NCBI GenBank assembly: GCA_004835665.1
Contig: RBKR01000009.1
Span: 248,001-312,000 of the forward strand
Direction: 5' to 3'
Source: Phoma sp. XZ068
Lineage: Eukaryota > Ascomycota > Dothideomycetes > Pleosporales > Didymellaceae
DNA: 64,000 nucleotides
The notes under the pieces were generated by a model, which saw nothing but the letters and a program-made list of their open reading frames with translations, ran no database searches and had not been told where the DNA came from. Below are positions 1-12,434 of this stretch, piece by piece (position 1 is the first letter of the stretch; every line of letters starts with the position of its first letter). Both the position numbers and the translations under genes were made by a program.

Positions 1-943
1 GCTATCCGAATAGGCAATAGACGTTCAAGATTGCAGACGAAGTAGACTACTACCAGAAAGAGGTTTGTTTCTGTCGCGGTAATAGTGTCGGTAGTCGAAA
101 ATCCCTCATGTTTCCAAGGCCTTTCCAATTCCGACAGTGGACAGCAATGCTTTAACAGCGGCAGCTGGTATCCCCAGTCTGTTTCTGTCTGGCATCACAA
201 TTTTGCAACCCAATCGAGCAAGTCGGGCGTCCCTGATTCAGTCGGGAGGTCCGGGATCTAGTATTCGGGCCTACGCGTTGCGGGCCCACCAGCATGGTTT
301 CCAAGCTCCACCCCGTGCCGCTCTTGGACGTCTCATTGCTGATCAGGAGTTCGAGGACATGCACAGTGGGGTTATTATTTCTTGACTTGAGATACCCACC
401 ATCTGCGAGGCATTCATACCACCCCAGTCTTATTTGCTCCACTCTATAATCCAAAGGACCGCTGTACTTGCAACAAAATTATGCGTGTGCCTTCAGATTG
501 TTTCCACAAGTTAGATGCATAGGTACGAGAAGGGCCAGCACTCGATCTTAGTCAAGGCTCAAAATGGTTTGAGGTTGAGGAGATGCAAAGTTTGGCGCAC
601 ACCATACCCTAAACGCACGTTGATGGACGGCAAATTATTTAATAAGTATAAGTTAGCCCGCGCGGAAATTCCCCGACCATGCTGCGTTCACTTCCTCATT
701 CGTATGCGTGGGTCCTGGGCTTCCAGGGGGACGAGACGACGGTCGGCCTGAGTACCCGTAGAGACGGTTCTTGAGCCGCTTCGGCTAGACCGTTTTGCCT
801 CTCCGAGTTGCATCCAGTATCGGCCCATCTCTCTCAGACAGGCCTGGTCTTGTCAATCGCTCTTGCTATGAATCCCATATGAGTTATCGCGGGGCCAACA
901 GTTCCTGTGAAACACCATCTAACTAAAATTTCTACCAGCCACA
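1..943. other. upstream region without a supported gene
   Basis: Only short open frames without recognisable domains occur here on both strands (for example about 137-385 plus and 152-454 minus). They overlap each other and show no splice-consistent extension. The last 150 bases presumably hold the promoter and 5' leader of the CFEM receptor gene. I see no repeat or RNA gene. Confidence 0.5.
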
Positions 944-2440
944 ATGAAGTTACCAAGTGCTGTCCTCGCATTAGGACTTCTCTCTGGTCAGGTTCTTGCG
1001 CAGCAAGATTATTGGAATCGACTGCCTGAGTGTGCGGTATGTTCCTGTCTCCGCATGCAGCTCTGGCAGATACTTATGATATCCAGGTCCGGTGCTTTTC
1101 TTCGAACGCACCAAAGTCATGCTCAGCCGATGACTTCAGCTGCCTTTGTGCAGACACGACATTCATGACGAGCTTCGCCACTTGCAACGCCGGTGCATGC
1201 TCAGTTGTCAGTATGCTACAGGCTACGAACGAGACATACGCAGCATGCAATATCCCCATTCGTGACCAGACAAAGTCTTTGATTGGACCTGTGGCATCCA
1301 TTGGGGCACTCGCATTGGTGATGGTGGCTATGCGTCTCGTTGACCGAGCCGTGTCTGCACAGGCCCAACTTGGCTGGGATGACTTGTTGATTGGTCTATC
1401 AGGAGTAAGTGCTGAAAGGAGCCAAGACGTGTGAGAAGGGGTGCCGTACTGACCTCGCTTGTACAGATCGTTTCCATTGGCATGAACACGCCTGTCATCG
1501 TTGCTGCAAGTCTCGGATTCGGCAGAGATATGTGGGGTATCCCAGCCGATAACATCACTGAGAGTCTGAAGTGGCTCTACGTAGCTTACTTCATGTACAT
1601 GCTTGCGGAAGCATTGTGCCAGATGTCCATTCTCGCGTTCTACTTGCGCATTATGGTCCAACCGGGCCTACGTAAGACGGTGTGGGTTCTCATGGTCGTG
1701 GTCACTTGTTTCGGTATTGCCAACGTAATCTCCATGGTCTTCCAATGTACACCGGTAGCCTTTTTCTGGAATGGCTGGAGGGGTGAAATGGAGGGCTTCT
1801 GCGGTGTCGACGTGCGGCTCTGTAAGTACAGCCTACATTGTGCATGACATGGCTGACAGTGTTCCACATAGTCGGATTCGCGCGAGGTGGTATCGAGATC
1901 TTCCTCGACCTGGCGATTTTGACATTGCCGCTACCCATGCTGGCCAAGCTCAATATGTCTCCGAAGAAGAAGCTTCAGATCATGTCAATGTTTTGTGTTG
2001 GCTTTGTCATTACCGTCGTGAGTTGCCTTCGACTGTGGTCGTTCGTCCAGTTCGGAGCAACGACGAATCCAACGTGTAAGTGATCCGTGCTTGTGGCTCA
2101 TTTTGTTGCTAACACAGTGTTCACAGACGACAATGTCTCTGGGCTTTACTGGTGTGCAACTGAGTCAAATCTTTTCACCGTAGTGGCATGCATGCCGGCA
2201 ATGCATGCGATATTCCACAAAGCGCTGCGTAAAGTACGAGGTATCAGCACTTACGCAAGTCGCGGTCACTACGGCAGTGAAGAGGGCCCCAGTAAAGGCT
2301 CATATTTGAGGCACAACACAGACCAGCGCAAAAATGCCCTTCCTTTCGGAGCAATCAAGAAGGCCACAGATGTTACTATTTATCGAACCGAACGATCGAG
2401 CTCCGATGTGGAGCTGGTAGACAACAGGCGGCCGGTATGA
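944..2440 (+). CDS. CFEM-domain seven-helix membrane protein (Pth11-type receptor)
   Basis: Predicted plasma-membrane receptor of the fungal Pth11 class, 427 residues in five exons; introns at 1037-1086, 1405-1466, 1822-1871 and 2076-2126 keep phase throughout. A signal peptide (about residues 1-19) is followed by a CFEM domain (about 22-85) with the expected cysteine spacing, including the CLCAD core, then about seven hydrophobic segments joined by short loops (for example SIGALALVMVAM, VVVTCFGIANVI and VGFVITVVSCLRL). The tail after about residue 340 is hydrophilic. An alternative acceptor at 2117 in the last intron would also stay in frame and add three residues. Family members sense surface or host cues; whether this one does is inference. 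Transcription is predicted from a start with A at -3. Confidence 0.85.
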
Positions 2441-3268
2441 TACTGGCAGTTGAAAGGAAGATCATATTGCCGTTAGCACTGGAGACTAGTGTTCAGGAGT
2501 TACCATAACTAAAATAAATTCTGCGATCTCGTAGGTTATCATGGTCTGGTCTGATAATCAACTGCATGATAATAGAGTGTGAAATTGGCTATGAGGCTGA
2601 CCTTGAGGAAGAAACGACCGACATGACGTCACAGAGTGTCGACCTGTCCGCCAGCCTCACCAACATCTCTCTGCGAGTCCTTGCAGTTTATACTTCACGT
2701 TCTTTCATTTTTCTTTTCAGCCATGTAGGAAGCTGCCGTTCTATGATTTAGCCGCCCATGAGGTTATTTCGCATTCGATTTCTGGGAAGCGCCGAATAGT
2801 GATGCCGTTTTCTGGATTTTTCTGGGGAAAAAAACTCCCGCATCACGCACTCATCCACGCACGTCTTCGGGCTATCGACTGTTGCCAAGCTCAGGCGGAG
2901 CACCCGTTGGCTCTTGCATGATGTATTACTCACGTCGGGCCGTCTCAGGACCTCTTACGACTAACTCGCTTATGTGCGTCAACATGTAAGGCCTCCGTAA
3001 GCGCCCTACGCAACTGTACTGCGCCTTCGAGCCAGGTCCGACCTAAGCCCTCCTCTTATGCAAGCATTTTGCTTGAATTGACTTAGCTTCCAGAAGTCTG
3101 CCTTGAGCTCGTTGCTTGATACCTACTTGAGCACTATGGCAATTTGGTGTGGATTTACTAGGATACTTTTAAGGTGCGGGTGGGAAACGAGCATATAAGC
3201 TTGGCCTGTCTACAATCAGCGGCTTTCAGTAATTGACTTTCGCAAAGTTTAGACGAAATTTGGCAGCC
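2441..3268. other. intergenic region and promoter of the hydrolase gene
   Basis: No supported gene. A TATA-like element (catataag, about 3191-3198) lies roughly 75 bases before the hydrolase start codon and is a plausible core promoter. Two short open frames near 2566-2933 lack recognisable features. Confidence 0.5.
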
Positions 3269-4933
3269 ATGGCACGTCTTTTATCCACGAAAACTCACAG
3301 CAAGATGCTGACCATGGCGGCTTTGCTCGCAACAGCGTTCGCCCATCCCGCACCCAGCATTACTCTGGACAACCATGCCGGCCCAACAAACAGTACAGCA
3401 ACATCTATCACCTGGAACGCCTGCCCATCTGAACTCCCTGGAGCACCAAGCTTGCAGTGTGCTTCTTTTCCCGTTCCTATTGACTGGGATGAACCGCACG
3501 GCGAACACTTCAATCTCGGAGTTGTCAAGTTACCGGCAGCCACATCAAATGAGACCTTCAAGAAGATTGGCACCTTATTCGTGAATCCAGGAGGGCCTGG
3601 GGGGGCGGCTTCAGAATTCGTTGCCGCCGTTGCCCTTGGCGCTATCAAGAGTGCGGCATTCCTTGGAAGCTTTGATATTGTACGTGAGCGTTGTTTAAGG
3701 AATTAGCTCAGGACCACAGGCAGTTCAAGGAATAAATTGCTAACTCAAGGTTCTAGGTGGGCGTAGATCCTCGAGGAGTTGGATTAAGCAACCAGGTTCA
3801 ATGCGATGCGGAGATTTTCGCCGAACGTGTCAGCCTGTTTCCGCAGACTGAAGAAGAGCTGGAGAGGTTACATGACAAGAACAGAAGACTGGGAGAATCG
3901 TGTCGAAACTTGACCGGACCGTTACTTGAGCATCTTGACACGATCAGGTTAGTGGCATGCGTATACTTTCAGTCGGGTTGGACTGATGCATAGTAGCGTT
4001 GCGAAAGACCATGAGGCCGTACGAATCGCGCTCGGCAACGAACCCATCAACTTTATTGGATTATCCTATGGTTCCCAACTCGGTGCTCAGTACGCCGCAC
4101 TCTTTCCGGACAATATCCGTACCATGGCATTGGATGGTATTCTGCTGCACTCACAAACCGAAGCTACGAATCTACTTGTCGAAGCTACTTCCTACGATCT
4201 CGTACTATCGCACTTCTTTTCATGGGCACAGAATGATAGCTTGTCAGCGCTAAAGGGTCAGGATGTCGAGTTACTCTGGTCTGAACTCCTAAGGAACGCT
4301 AGTACGGCTCCAATTCCGGCGCTGTCATGCAACAACACCGATTGCAGTAGCGACGTCAACGATGAGGAAATTCGACTCAATGCGCATTCGTACCTCACTT
4401 TCGCAGGCGAAGGAGTTGGCCTCGGTGCATCATGGAAGGCTCTCTCATCAGCGCTGTACAACGCCTCACATGGTGATGCATCGGCACTGTCAACTTCATT
4501 TACAGCGCCACCAGCATGGTCATTGCTTGCTATTGGTTGTCTGGACTGGACACATGAAGCTTCATCGACACTGCCCGAGATTCTAGCTCAACAGATCATG
4601 GCAAAAGAATATGCACCGCTGACAGAAGGGGCGAGCGGGATGTGGTACTTGCAGCATGCATGTCTGGGCTGGCCAGTGAGGACCATTAATCCGCCAAAGA
4701 AGCTCAATATCAAGACAAATAGGACTATCCTGTTGACTCAGAGTACAGCAGATCCATCAACGGGGCTTCCGTGGGCGCTGGGGATTCTAGAGGAGATAGA
4801 GAACAAGGTCTTGGTACTGAGAGAAGGAGACGGACACACCAGCTTGCCATTGGGTGGCAAGACTGCGGAGATAATCCTGGAATATCTTATGACTGGGAAG
4901 ACGCCCAGTCCTGGCCTCGTGCTAGATTCTTAG
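3269..4933 (+). CDS. secreted alpha/beta hydrolase, TAP-like (tripeptidyl aminopeptidase family)
   Basis: Predicted secreted serine hydrolase of the alpha/beta-fold TAP/proline iminopeptidase-like family, 513 residues in three exons (introns 3680-3756 and 3948-3993). The N-terminus carries a signal peptide ending near AFAHPAP. Visible family motifs are an oxyanion-loop NPGGPGG, then DPRGVG, the nucleophile elbow GLSYGSQLG, a candidate acid Asp in STADPSTG, and the catalytic His in DGHTS near the C-terminus; the C-terminal third matches the TAP-like C-terminal domain. Several N-glycosylation sequons fit secretion. The start at 3269 was chosen because the frame upstream lacks another ATG; a second Met at 3305 would give a shorter but still valid signal peptide. 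The exact substrate (peptide or ester) cannot be told from sequence. Confidence 0.85.
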
Positions 4934-5254
4934 ATGGGTGGCATAGTCCCTGAAAGCGGCTTGGGGGGAAGTCAAGCTCTTCCAATGATGCCCGCCAGGA
5001 AATTTCACTCAAGACTATTTTGGGTCGTGGTATATAATTCTAGTCTAATGTTTGTTAAAGGAAATTAGGTTGAATATCCCCGAGAATTCTGTGTTCTGAC
5101 AAATCTGAACCCACACTGTCTTGCACCTTGAAAGGCTGGCAGATGGAACGGCCCGCAACATAGAACAGTTTTAGGTATCAGATGGGGGTATGCTTTAGAA
5201 AGTATAGAGTCAACAATTCGATTTTGTTTGAATAACTAATTTGCACACATGTGT
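4934..5254. other. 3' intergenic region between convergent genes
   Basis: The hydrolase and the permease end towards each other here. The stretch holds both 3' ends and probably their polyadenylation signals; nothing else is visible. Confidence 0.5.
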
Positions 5255-6829
5255 TTAAATGGAGACATTAGCACACGAGAATGCAGGCTTTACAGCTCCA
5301 CTGTAGTCGTCGATAATAGCCTCGACTGCAGCATACAGTCCTGGTCCAAGAAGAAACAGACCGCACAGCATGATGAAAGCGTGGGTCACAGTTTTGATGC
5401 TTCGTGTCAAGCCGCTGAACAGATTTCCCTTGTAAAGCTGCCAGTATGCGACCGCGAAGAAGATGAATCCAAAGAACGAATCAAATGCTGCACCAAGCAA
5501 ACTGAGGAAATCTGGAGACATCGTTAGCTTGCTGCAATCAGCCATGATATGCATACTACTTACCACCCATGGAAGGGATGACTTCAGCGAACACAAATCC
5601 CACAAACCAAATCGCTGCCATAACAGCAACCCAAACACCCCATCCAATCACCGTGTTGCTGTGCGCGTGACGACTCTTTCCCATAATGCGACCATAAACA
5701 AACTTGGCGCTGACATTGGCGTAAATGACGCCAATGACCAGAGTTGGAACGATAACAAAGGCAAACGAGGCCTTCTTATACACAGTGGTTCCCAAACTTC
5801 CGAATGCAGGCGCAGTCGAGTATTGTCCTAGATAGCGGAAGCCAATCGCCGGAGGAATGATGAACAGGAAAGCCGAAATACCAGTGAGAACGGCAAGGGC
5901 CTTCGGAAAGTCCTGCGGCCTCTCCATCTCGGAGATGAAGGTAGGGAAGAGGATCTGCGGCACCCAGAGGAAGGTGATATTGAGTACAGCGTTCATGGCT
6001 GCAACAAAGGTTGTGCCCTTGGGTGGGAAAGCATATGTGTGAACCGGCCCAGCTTTAGGGTATACACCATTGTAGCCGTACAATGGGTGATCCTCAATGC
6101 CAGCGAAGACCAAGAACAAGAGGATCGCGATCCCCATGCATGCGGCAGAGAACATAGACATAAAGGAGACGTGGTTGAGTGTCCTTGGCAACGACATGAT
6201 GATACCCATGAGTGTGACAATGACTGAGAAGATCACCGTGCACATCGAATGGTCAGAGAGAGTGTTAATGACCTTTGCACCTGTGAGGAGGTCAGTAAGC
6301 CATTTCCGCAGCAAGAAGAAGAACATAATTTACCGGTGAGGATATGAAATCCGATCAGCATGATGTTATTCAATAGCAGCATAACCGCTGTGAACTCGTA
6401 GGCAATCTTGCTCTTGCCGAAGACGTAGTATCCGAAGTCGCAGATGTCCTTGATCTGTGGGTGCTTCATGATGAACTTGTGCATCGTCATCGAGGTAATG
6501 TAAAAAAGGACTCCTGCTAGTGCCATCGTAATTAAGCCAGGCACCCACCCGAGGACGCTTTTACTTGTTAGGCAGGTTTTAAAATGGGGAAGCAGTACTT
6601 ACGAAAGCGACCAAGACTGCGCCATGATGGCAAGACACACCTGATCGCCAGCGAGCAACCAGGCGGCCCGCTGCCAGGTCATTGTGCGGAGTTTGATCTC
6701 ATGTTCATGATCCTCGCTTACTAGAGCGTTAATCACGTATGTTGTACTGTCGCTATCTGAGAACTGGGCTTCGGTGTCGTAAACCTTAGACTGGACCTTG
6801 ACAATCTCCTCCGCGTTGTAGTCAGCCAT
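5255..6829 (-). CDS. neutral amino-acid permease (AAAP family, MTR-like)
   Basis: Membrane transporter of the amino acid/auxin permease superfamily, resembling the Neurospora N-system permease MTR. The spliced protein has 474 residues in four exons; introns 6558-6602, 6281-6333 and 5512-5563 were placed by phase (for example Ser codon split TC|C, then LTG|AKV, and Asp codon split G|AT). The hydrophilic N-terminus (about 1-50) precedes a TMTWQRAAWLLAGDQVCLAIM segment typical of the family's first helix, then about ten further hydrophobic helices, including NNIMLIGFHILTG and the region around FISEMERPQDFPKAL, a conserved loop. It most likely imports neutral aliphatic and aromatic amino acids by proton symport; substrate range is inferred from family only. 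No defects are seen. Confidence 0.9.
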
Positions 6830-7595
6830 GGCGAATGTGTAAGTTGAATAAGCAACTGCCGACGAGTGTAATTACGATCGTTGACCCATTCGCTGCGCGA
6901 GGACGCGCGCACTTTATGTGTGTTACATGCTGGGTGCCGTCTACACATGAATTTTCCACGAGCTGAAGAGAATGGCGTGCTTACAACCCCGGCCGCGCCG
7001 AACGCCCTGGAACTGGGTTTCAAGATCACGTTGTGGTGTTGCATCAAGGCTCCAGGAATTGTTATTGGTCGAGCAGTTTTGCAAAGCTTCATGGGGGTTG
7101 GCGCGGTTGCTTATCAGCCGCCAAGCGAGGCTTGTTAACCAAATGTAAACAAGGTATCGCTGTGCTAAGGAAAGGCCTAGAAGCAAGGGTGAATGTTCCG
7201 GAGGGCCTTTTGACCGTTGCCACGGGATCTACTGTGCAGTAAGATCGCGCAGTTTCGTGTTGTGGCTGATATGCTAACTACGCACCAGACTTTGCTGATG
7301 TCGCCATAGTCGAGGCTGATTGCGCGGCTACCGACCCCAGGACTCGAATATCAATACTACCCGAAGACACATGGTCCAGAAGCACATTTTTAACGCGCCG
7401 AAGCTGCCGCTAATCAAGATCTCAGAGAAGGAAAGAAAGCATCTCGATGGGTCAGCTAACCTGTAAGCAAATTGAGCGCAACAGATCACTGCATCCAAAT
7501 GCTAGCAAACTGCCGTACATGCGCATCGGGTGAGAGCGTGGCGCAAACAGCTAGATCATGACAACCCTCACAAGGAGCGATTCTCATCCACTCTT
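6830..7595. other. permease promoter and intergenic sequence
   Basis: Holds the upstream region of the minus-strand permease and the 3' flank of the P450 relic. Short open frames on both strands show no domains or signal sequences. Confidence 0.45.
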
Positions 7596-8830
7596 TTAGG
7601 GCAGATTCTCTGGCACCATTAATTGGACCTTGATATGCACGTTCGCCTGCTTATTGAACCAATAGTTATGCGTTTTCCACTCCTGCTTGGGCTCCGCAAG
7701 CTCTATATGAAAGCGCTTGAGAAGCTGCGGAATGACTTTGTACACTTCGCAAAGCGAAATCTTCGTAATATTAGCCTTACAACTGCAAGTCGTCCACCAG
7801 TTCACTTACATTCTTGCCAATGCATGTTCTCGCACCGCCACCAAACTACACGAAGTTCGTCAGCCTTGTCTAGGCAAGTTACATTGAAGGGTCCATACCT
7901 GGAACATGTATCTTTCCATCTTCATTGCATCAGCTCTGAACCATCTTTCTGGCACAAATTCGTCTGCGTCTTCTCCAAAGATTGACTTGTCCCGTCGCGA
8001 GACAGCTGCATTTACACCAACTCTTGTGCCTCCTGGAAACCACTCTCCCACAATGACCGTACCACCCGACGGAACTAGCCGAGGAAGTGTCATGCCTATA
8101 CTTGGATGGAGACGCCTGCCTTCCTTGCAACATGCACTGAGGTACTCAAGTCCAATAGCTTGATGATACTGAATGATTGCGTCCAAGAACCCAGCTTTTG
8201 ATGCCTTATTAATCTCATCTGTGAGCTTCTCTTATGCTGAAGGGGTTCGCAATACGTGATATAGAATCGCGGTTATCGCAATAGCTGTCGTGTCAGACCC
8301 TGCAATGCTGGTCCGGTCAGCTTCATTGACCTGTGTAAGAGGATAACAGCTTACAAGGCGCCGTATATTTCCATCTTGACTTCAGTTTGGCCAAAGTCAA
8401 CCTTCTCACCCTTCTCACGCATGATATCGAAAAATCTCTCCAGCATGTCTTCAGGCTTCTCTTTACTCGTAGTCAATTGACTGTAACTGTTTTCGCTCGA
8501 TGACACACAGCTCTGACGCGTTCTCGATATGCTTCAGAGCGTTCAAAGCTTTGAATATGCGCGGCACTAGGCCTCCGGCGATGAGGAAGAATGGGCGCAC
8601 GCATGCTTCCATGACGCAAGCTACAGCAACCATGGGAATGAGTATATCAAGAGCTCGGGTGTAACTAGCATGGTCATGGGCATGTTGGAGAAAGCCGAAA
8701 GCGCGGCTGAAGAAGAGTTCGCCGATCACGTCGAAGGTGTACCATTGAATCCATTCCGCTAAGTCGATACTTTTTCCCGTGCTTGCGCGCTCAGTTAGCT
8801 CGACGTTGGGCTAAGGTTGTTTTTTGAGTG
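7596..8830 (-). pseudogene. cytochrome P450 relic (pisatin demethylase/benzoate hydroxylase-like)
   Basis: The C-terminal two thirds of a microsomal P450 can be read in pieces. From 5' to 3' on the minus strand: an AEWIQWYTFDVIGELFFSRAFG segment (about 8770-8690), a PEDMLERFFDIMREKGEKVDFGQ segment (about 8450-8370), the I-helix AGSDTTA (about 8305), the K-helix KEGRRLHP (about 8120), a PERW motif (about 7945), then across an intron (about 7834-7887) the heme loop FGGGARTCIGK with its cysteine, and after another intron (about 7763-7811) the end, stopping at 7596. Lesions: an in-frame TAA at 8232-8234 just after the I-helix, a frame change near 8470-8490, an apparent intron shrunk to about 24 nt near 8328-8351, and no N-terminal anchor or first 150 or so residues. 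It cannot make a full enzyme. Late exons remain well preserved, so decay looks recent. Confidence 0.85.
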
Positions 8831-10359
8831 CTGAGCTCAAGTTCTATGAGGATTTTGTATGACCTCAATTGTCAGTCAAGTAGTAGCTCGACCGCCCCAG
8901 CGATCATGGGATCACTGCCTGATTTGTGACATTATTATTCCTGTAATCTAGCTTCAGCTAATGGGGGCAGCGAACGTTACAGCACTCGACTCAGGGATAT
9001 TCTTGAGCAAGGGGCACCTTGTGGCGAGGTTTACGGCGAGGGCTACGAAATTGTAAGCGAGCGTGTTGTGAGGCAAGTTCAGCACCTTGAATTGTGGATC
9101 TACAACAATACAACCTAGGATGGTGGAAGTGCGTAAGTAGATTTGAAAAATATGGATTGGAGAAGACTCGATTTTACCTAGGTACGGCGTGGTATCTGAA
9201 TTAATTTCAATACCTAAGCCGCTGCTCAGCACGGCTAACGAACCCAACCCTTTCCTTTTGAGAGACGAATTGGAATTTTTAATGGTCTATCCATTAAATT
9301 AATCCCAAACACGTGCGAATATTGATGTCGATGCTTGCTCACTTGCGGCTGAGGAACGATACTTAGGTATAGAGCTCGGATAAGAGCAATACCGCGTCGT
9401 GATGAAGTGAGTCAAGACCGTCTTAGATGAATCGCAAACAGGCTGAGCATGAGTTGCGGTGATAAGTTTGGTTGGAGATATGCGTGCAGCCCGTCCAATC
9501 TTGCGTCATAAAGCGAGGTATCTACCTAGGTAGAAACACTCACATGACCTACTCAGATCATCACACATCGCGTAGGCATTGCGGTGCGAAATAGATCTAG
9601 CTTCCGTTCCATTCAATTCTTCGTCGCTCACATAAGAACAAAAGATTGATGAAGTGTTTGTTGGTTTTTGTTTGGAATCCCAAAGCTTAAACAAATAATC
9701 ATCGCTACTCGATTGACCCCGGGAGCAACTACTACTAATCAAATAAGTGACCCCTTAGCAGATATCTAACTTTGCTTTATACCAGGGCGGGACAAGAGTC
9801 AAAGTAGTCTCTTATGGGCAGATGCTAGGTCCCAGATTAAAATAGATTAAGCTCAACGGAGCGTTCGACCTTTCTCATTAGCCCCTGAATTCTCCAAAAG
9901 GCGGCCCCACTACATAATGTCAAACAATACCACCACAAAGAATATGATCAAACAGAGGCCGCCAAATCCACGAAACAAGTAACTATCAGTGACAAAGACC
10001 AATCAAACAAGTATGGAGCCCCGTGTTTATTTTGATTGCCACCTTGCATTCCGCACAGAAAATGACTTGCTTTGCTTGAGCTCAGCTTCATCTCGGACGC
10101 CTACGGAACAGTGAACTTGGGCAATGGTAGTCTTCGCTCGCACTGTCCAGGTGCCAGATTGGCGTTTGCCATGTCCCGTCACTTCCATGGCTTTAATGAT
10201 GAGAGTAAATTACTAACCTAGGCACTGTACTCACCGTGTTGGAGCCCCGCACCACCACTGTGTGGAAGCCCCGCAGTCAACACTAACGCCGTCCTTCAAC
10301 TCTAGCACTAGCTTCATTTCATTCGTAAATACTACCGCGTACCACAACTTTCTGCGACA
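8831..10359. other. intergenic region between two relic genes
   Basis: About 1.5 kb without a supported gene. The lost 5' part of the P450 may once have lain at the left end, but I can recognise no P450 residues there. The palindrome ACCTAGGT occurs at 9176-9183 and 9524-9531. Open frames at about 8954-9247 and 9506-9742 (minus) have no recognisable features. Confidence 0.4.
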
Positions 10360-11442
10360 ATGGCTCCTGGCTACTATTCTTCCAGGGACGATGTAGCCAA
10401 GACCGTCAGGACTCTTCGGGAGGCACTCCGCTCAGGCCGCACCAAGGATCTGAAGTATCGCAAATGGCAGCTTAAACGGCTGGCTCCGATGTATCTCGAC
10501 TTAGAGTCCTATGCAGTTGTGACTGGTGCTGCTTCCGAAACGCACTATTTGCTGTCCCACAAATTAGATCACATTTTCTTTACTGGATCCACCCCTGTCG
10601 CTAAGCATGTCGCTGCTGCTGCAGCCAAGCATCTTACACCAACTGTACTGGAGCTTAGTGGGCAGTGTCCAGCAATTGTGACCAAAGTGCCAACGTTGAC
10701 ATGGCAGCAAAGCGCATCGCAGCGGCTAAGTTCATAAACGCTGGCCAAACATGCCTTTCTGTCAATCACGTTTTTATCGATCCGAAAGTTCACAGCAGAT
10801 TCATCGAGCGCCTCCAACACTGGAACCAGATGTTTACTGATAACGGCAAGAATGACACCATGTCTACAATTATCAACGAGCGCAACTTTGGTCGCATCGA
10901 AGGACTCCTGAACGCTACTAGTGGCATTGTCGTGTACGGTGGCTCAGGACATGATCGGAAACTCCTGAAGCTAAAGACAACAGTCGTTGACAAAGTGAAC
11001 CTGGACGATTCTTTACTCTCTGAGGAGCTGTTTGGGCCATTGCCCCCAATTGTGGAAGCTGATCATACGGGTGCTGTCGAGTCAGTCAACACTCTTCCGC
11101 ACCCTTTAGATATCTACATTTTTTCACACGATCAGTCTGAGATCGACTACGGTGAGCAGACATGGTGATCTTCGATATTTGCGACTCACTGTGATAGTTC
11201 TCGACAACACACTCTCAGGAGGCGTAATCATCAATGGTGTCTTGCTACACGCAGTAGCTCCAGAAGTGCCATTCGGTGGAGTGGGTGACTCCGGAATGGG
11301 GTTATATCATGGCAAGTATGGATTTGACACATTCACGCATCGACGAGTTGTTGTGAAAATGCCGGATTGGCTCGACAGATTCATGGGCTTTCGCTACCCG
11401 CCTTATGACCTGACGAAGCGCAACCCTATGACAGCCTTCTAG
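10360..11442 (+). pseudogene. class 3 (fatty) aldehyde dehydrogenase relic
   Basis: Recognisable aldehyde dehydrogenase of the ALDH3/fatty aldehyde type. It begins with a normal family start (about 40 residues to KRLAPMYLD), but about 100 residues of the NAD-binding Rossmann region are missing at 10480-10492, so the N-terminal helix runs straight into the YAVVTG segment. IFFTGST and LTPTVLEL motifs follow. At about 10680 a single missing base (GTGACC where the frame needs GTGGACC) shifts the frame; the continuation at +1 gives the catalytic-Cys region INAGQTC and the EELFGPLPPI motif. A plausible intron (11152-11197, Val codon split G|TT) joins the last part, with PFGGVGDSGMG, ending at 11442. 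The deletion plus frameshift make the gene non-functional although the catalytic Cys codon survives. Confidence 0.85.
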
Positions 11443-12434
11443 ATCCCAACTTTCAAGCGTGATGAGACTCTACAGGATCAGGAAAGCAAGATCAGTAGCA
11501 CAGCCCAGACTTTTGGCACAGCAGTGGTTTTTGCTGCACTTGCTGTTGTGCTTGCATCGACGCTAAACTTGTTTTGAACACTTTTGTACACATGATCTCT
11601 GCTCGATGGTTCTGGTCTACACATTTTCGCTGACTACTGCAAGGCTTCTTGGCAAAGCTATCGAAAATTGGTTTTCTGGTGTAGTCTTGAATTAGCATTT
11701 CTTTCCACATCCACATGATCCCTTCACACGAGAACATAAAAAGTCTACCAAAGATGATATGGTCATCTACATCCAGTAGTGAACATTATCAAGCCAATTA
11801 TCTTCGTTGCTCCGCCTCGCTAACCCAACGTTGGATGATGTGCAGTGGTTTGGTACTTGATACGAATACGAGCATACAAGCGCAGGACCTCACTCTTCAC
11901 ACAGCTTGAAAAGGGGGCTGAACAACTGTAGCGAAACGTTGGCGCATTCCAAGACCCTTGATGTTAGGTTTCACAAGCGAAGGGGAGCGGACTTGGGACA
12001 AAAATCAATACAGATACGAGCTGCAAACTTTGGTTCGTCGGAAAACATCCGATGGGACTTGGCACTAGGCACAGTTACCTAAGTGCCTAAATAGATGTTG
12101 TTCCATCTTCCCACTTGCAGGTGTCGCGGTTGTGATACAGGCACAATAAGAGACTAATACGCTACCAAACCCACGAAACCTATGCAATTGCGCGAATGTC
12201 GAATGTCAAATTCCGAAGCTTCGTGGACTTTTCAGCCTTGTCGTGAAGAAAGAAGCGGCGCGCGCTACCAAACAACGACCACATGCTAGCGCAGCACTAG
12301 GATCGCCAAAAAGCGTACATACGAGTTAACGTTTGGGCGATCGAAATGTGCATTATAGTATATTTGAGATGCTCGCAGCTGTAATCAGTCTCCGTCAGCC
12401 TTCACTGCGTTGTTTCTCAGTACCTCGTTACAAT
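11443..12434. other. intergenic region and promoter of the AA5 oxidase
   Basis: No supported gene. Upstream in-frame Met codons exist at 12369, but the residues they would add are not signal-peptide-like. The sequence just before 12435 is pyrimidine- and A-rich, as in many fungal leaders. Confidence 0.45.

Noticed and set aside
152..751. Short open frames in the first 800 bases
   Set aside because: Overlapping, on both strands, no recognisable motif; likely chance.
12369..12434. Upstream in-frame Met for the AA5 oxidase
   Set aside because: It would put a charged, non-hydrophobic stretch before the signal peptide.
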